From: Megalonaias nervosa
Lineage: Eukaryota > Mollusca > Bivalvia > Unionida > Unionidae
Length of the DNA stretch: 64,000 bases
Direction of reading: 5' to 3'
NCBI GenBank assembly: GCA_016617855.1
Contig: JAECUM010006708.1
Span: 1-64,000, forward strand
Under the pieces are notes generated by a model. That model did not search any database and was not told the DNA's origin. It saw only the letters and a list, made by a program, of their open reading frames with translations. The translations under genes and the position numbers were made by a program. Positions 61,237-64,000 of this stretch are shown here, piece after piece. Position 1 is the first letter of the stretch. Every line of letters begins with the position of its first letter.

Positions 61237-62126
61237 ATTGGTACTTGGCAAGCAAATAAATCATATTAGATGACTCTCTGGAATCCATTTGATATCTGAG
61301 TTTACAGTTGTTTTCAGACATAATTCGAGAGGAATTAATTATCTAAAGTATTCATTAGAATTACTAAGTCTTTATTGACTTTGGTTATATAGTGCTATGA
61401 ACTTACTGTGAAATCATTCAAGACATTCTGGATTGCATCATTATTATACATCAGGACATTGAAGACTATTTGGAATTGATTGGGAGCATTATATACTTTT
61501 GGACTTGTGATAGGGCATTTAGGACTATTTAGGATTTAGTTCACAAAACTATAATTGTGGCTTAAAGTTTGACTTTGTATGATAGAGAAATAAAGTGCTT
61601 CTTGATTTTACTCAAATTGTTGGTTTCGCTTTTTTCTGATGCTTAAGAGCTAGATTCGTAACAGAAATTGGTGGGTCATTTGGGATATCAATTTTTTGAA
61701 AAACATTTCAGAGATAGTAAAAATTGTCTTTAAAATTTAAATTGAGTTTGTCGGAATTTTCAGTGTCCATGGTCCAGATTTTACTCTCATTTAGTTAAGA
61801 AATGTTCAGCGAAACCAGAGTTCACAATATCATATAATGTCGAGACCTTTGTTTCAAATCCTACCTAGAAAAGGCTAGAGTGCATGAAAAAGGATGAGTT
61901 GGTTGAGCTTGCCAGACGTTATGATCTTTCCGAAGCGAAAGCCGCTGAACAAAACATAAAATAAAGACTATTTTGATTCAGTAATTGGTGGGAAAGGAAA
62001 TTTCTAATATCAGTGCTTTGGGTTTTATTGGTAAGTCGATATCTGCTTTTTGATAGGAAGTTAAAGGAATTACAGTTGTAAAAGACTCAGGCAGATGAAA
62101 TTGGAATTAAGGAAGCTTCAGCTTCC
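61237..62126 (+). mobile_element. LTR retrotransposon remnant (LTR and gag start), unit 3
   Basis: Near-identical to 44978-45840. Here the gag-like start is clearer: an ATG at 61887 followed by KKDELVELARRYDLSEAKAA, then EQNIK and a stop. The absence of a counterpart in unit 1 (about 29.2-29.5 kb) suggests insertion after unit 1 separated. Confidence 0.5.
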
Positions 62127-62171
62127 GAAAAAAAAATGATGGAAACTATTCAGTAAGAGGAAAAAGACAGC

Positions 62172-62220
<49 letters not shown>

Positions 62221-63128
62221 GTAGAGTTCTCTTTCCTTCCGTTCCCATTCGAGTTTAGGTTTTGATATTACCAGAAATATTAGGTTAGTACCGACCCCGA
62301 CCCCCTCCTTTTAAGAACAAATAGTAGCTACATGTGTTTGTCAAACTAGTTGCTGATTTTATTTCGGTTCCTTATTAACCAGTCATGTCAAAAGTTCTAT
62401 ATCAACTATTGATGATATCATATTGATTCAATGTCGCTATCCATGTAAATTTCATATCCATTGTAGGGGAGTGGTTGTTCATATTTGTGAAAACTTGTAG
62501 CGCGACCCCATTTGTAAACATGTATGGCATTTAAATTCGTTTAAAGGAATCTTAAATAGAATAATGAGTTAGTGGTTACCGAAATTAGTTTATGTAAGGT
62601 ACGAAGTGGCACCGGATTTTCTAAGTCATCTGTAGGTTCGAAACCAGACTTGTGTTTGAAATGGTAGATGTGGTAGTGGCACATTCTGGAACCGGCTGCC
62701 TATGGTGTGGCGAGTTGTTTGGATCCGACAGTGTGTTGTGTTGCAGCGACACGGTGTGTTGTTGTGTGGCGCAGATTATTTCAACATGCAAATGACACAA
62801 AAAGTACAAAATGTAGGAAATTTGTTTTAAATTTCAAATTGATCAGTGTAATTGAGTAGAAAATACGATAATGCAGATCCTACAGATTTTAATTGAACTT
62901 GACTAGGCAAAGCAAAGCAGACATCTGTGTTCATGAGGACACAGTGAGAATGACTTCAATCGGATCACTGTGTGGGAACTTGATCGGATATGAAAAGAGA
63001 AATCAACGTTGAAACTACCCGAAAGATTTATTATTATCGATATTTTGGTGACGTGTCTTAATGACATGGTTTGTATTGGAAAATGACTAATGAGAAACCG
63101 TGTTCTCTGCCAGTGGTCGGCGGTGTGT
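62120..63128 (+). repeat. Single-copy chimeric counterpart of the 1-kb duplication
   Basis: Left half (62120-62621) matches segment 2 of unit 2; right half (62622-63125) matches segment 1. It contains (GA)n at 62174-62212. A 62-codon minus-strand ORF at 62621-62809 is identical to 46333-46521 only because the DNA is. Confidence 0.75.
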
Positions 63129-64000
63129 CATTGTGAAGACACTCGAACACAGGTGGCTAATGCAGAGTCATACAAAATATGGAAGCACTTGTCTGAGCTC
63201 CAACATCGTTCTTCAGAATTGTCAGTTTAATATCACCACATGTATGCCTCCCAGTTGACCACATGTATGCCTCCCAGTTCAGTTTGGTGTATCAAGATGA
63301 CATAAACTTTGTCATTATAGTTTATGTAATCAATTTTTACGTTTATCTTTTAAAATCAGAAATAGAATTTAACATATTGCAGTCTTAGTGAAATATACAA
63401 GCTGAGACCAGTGAAAGTTTGACAGTTTATTAATAATGGTTATTGTTTCATAAATAACAGGAAAAACCCAACATAATACAAAATGTTCATGTACAAATTA
63501 GAAAGATGCAATGTTCTTATTAAATGGCATGTTTAGCATTTCAACGGCAATACAGTTTCAAAAGCTTGAAAAATGTTAACAATTTTATAGAAAACAAAAC
63601 TTTGGAGTAGAAATTGTTTGAAGCTTGAATACTTGTGTCTTTTAAAAGTAATTGCACTTTTAATTATCAGTGAATGAATAAATTTAGCATATATTGAGCT
63701 AGTCAGATTTTAAAGCATGAAAGAAATATATATAAAGAATGAGAAAGATTGAAAATAGTTTAAATTGATTATATAATATTTGGCATAATGGAGAAGTTTC
63801 TCACCACATTCCCTATGCATGGCTGGTATTTACTCGATATTTAATTTAAATTTGCAAGAAAATGAATAAATATTATATTTGCTATTGGTAACGTATTTAA
63901 AAGGTCAACTAACTCAAAGCCAAAACATTTTCCATAAGTTGGCGTGCTTTTATCATTTACCTAAGATATTTTCCCTCAAGGGTTTAATAAAATGTTAGGA

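Larger units (their letters stand above)
57633..64000. repeat. Segmental tandem array, unit 3 (cut by window end)
   Basis: Collinear with 41.58-48.7 kb of unit 2. It contains gene B exon 1. It lacks the hAT-like element and the 1-kb local duplication. Further exons of a third gene would lie beyond 64000 if the unit is complete. Confidence 0.85.

Noticed and set aside
26679..64000. Search for HDAC8 exons 8 onward
   Set aside because: I looked on the plus strand for the LQLGAD, GGGGY and RCWTY-type segments and saw none. The reading was by eye, so a very diverged exon could be missed.

Overview
This window is AT-rich animal nuclear DNA. Coding sequence is split into short exons by long introns with GT/AG borders. 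Most of the rest is retroelement debris, microsatellites, minisatellites and foldback elements. The closest protein match is animal HDAC8. The tRNA-derived SINE, the L1/Tx1-type reverse transcriptase remnant and the many (TA)n, (CT)n and (GT)n tracts suggest a mollusc, most likely a bivalve. That placement is inference from repeat style, not proof.

Left part (about 0.9-27.8 kb, + strand): seven exons of a histone deacetylase 8 gene, at 927-1337, 8898-8950, 10550-10683, 14653-14794, 17278-17390, 22183-22260 and 26570-26678. They join in frame through every intron phase into 346 codons plus 2 bases. They carry an unusual Ser/Asn/Asp-rich N-terminal extension of about 112 residues. The HH pair and the first two zinc ligands are present. 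The exons for the last third (third zinc ligand, catalytic Tyr, glycine-rich loop) were not found anywhere in the window. The introns hold a decayed LINE, SINE copies, a solo-LTR-like remnant, a two-copy foldback element, a long perfect-looking hairpin, and 20-bp and 45-bp tandem arrays.

Right part (about 27.8-64 kb): a segmental tandem array begins abruptly inside HDAC8 intron 7. Units start at about 27.81, 41.58 and 57.63 kb, with a period near 16 kb; the third is cut by the window edge. The array carries, on the minus strand, at least two paralogous six-exon genes not recognised from any named family. Copy A has exons between 43139 and 37289, copy B between 59294 and 53633. Splice phases agree in both copies. 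The predicted product is about 140 residues in B and 125 in A, where exon 5 has an in-frame stop. It starts with a Gly-2 myristoylation-type and Cys palmitoylation-type N-terminus, then a basic patch, an acidic linker and an amphipathic helix that loosely resembles the PKA-anchoring helices of short membrane AKAPs. Function is a hypothesis only.

The array is a mosaic. Some tracts are near-identical between paralogs (exon 3 plus an intronic SINE; a 1-2 kb LTR-containing tract), while their neighbours are clearly diverged. This points to recent conversion, unequal exchange or circle reintegration. Several insertions (SINE, hAT-like element, foldback element) have an empty counterpart in another unit, so they can be ordered in time. 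No tRNA, rRNA, CRISPR or bacterial-type features were seen.
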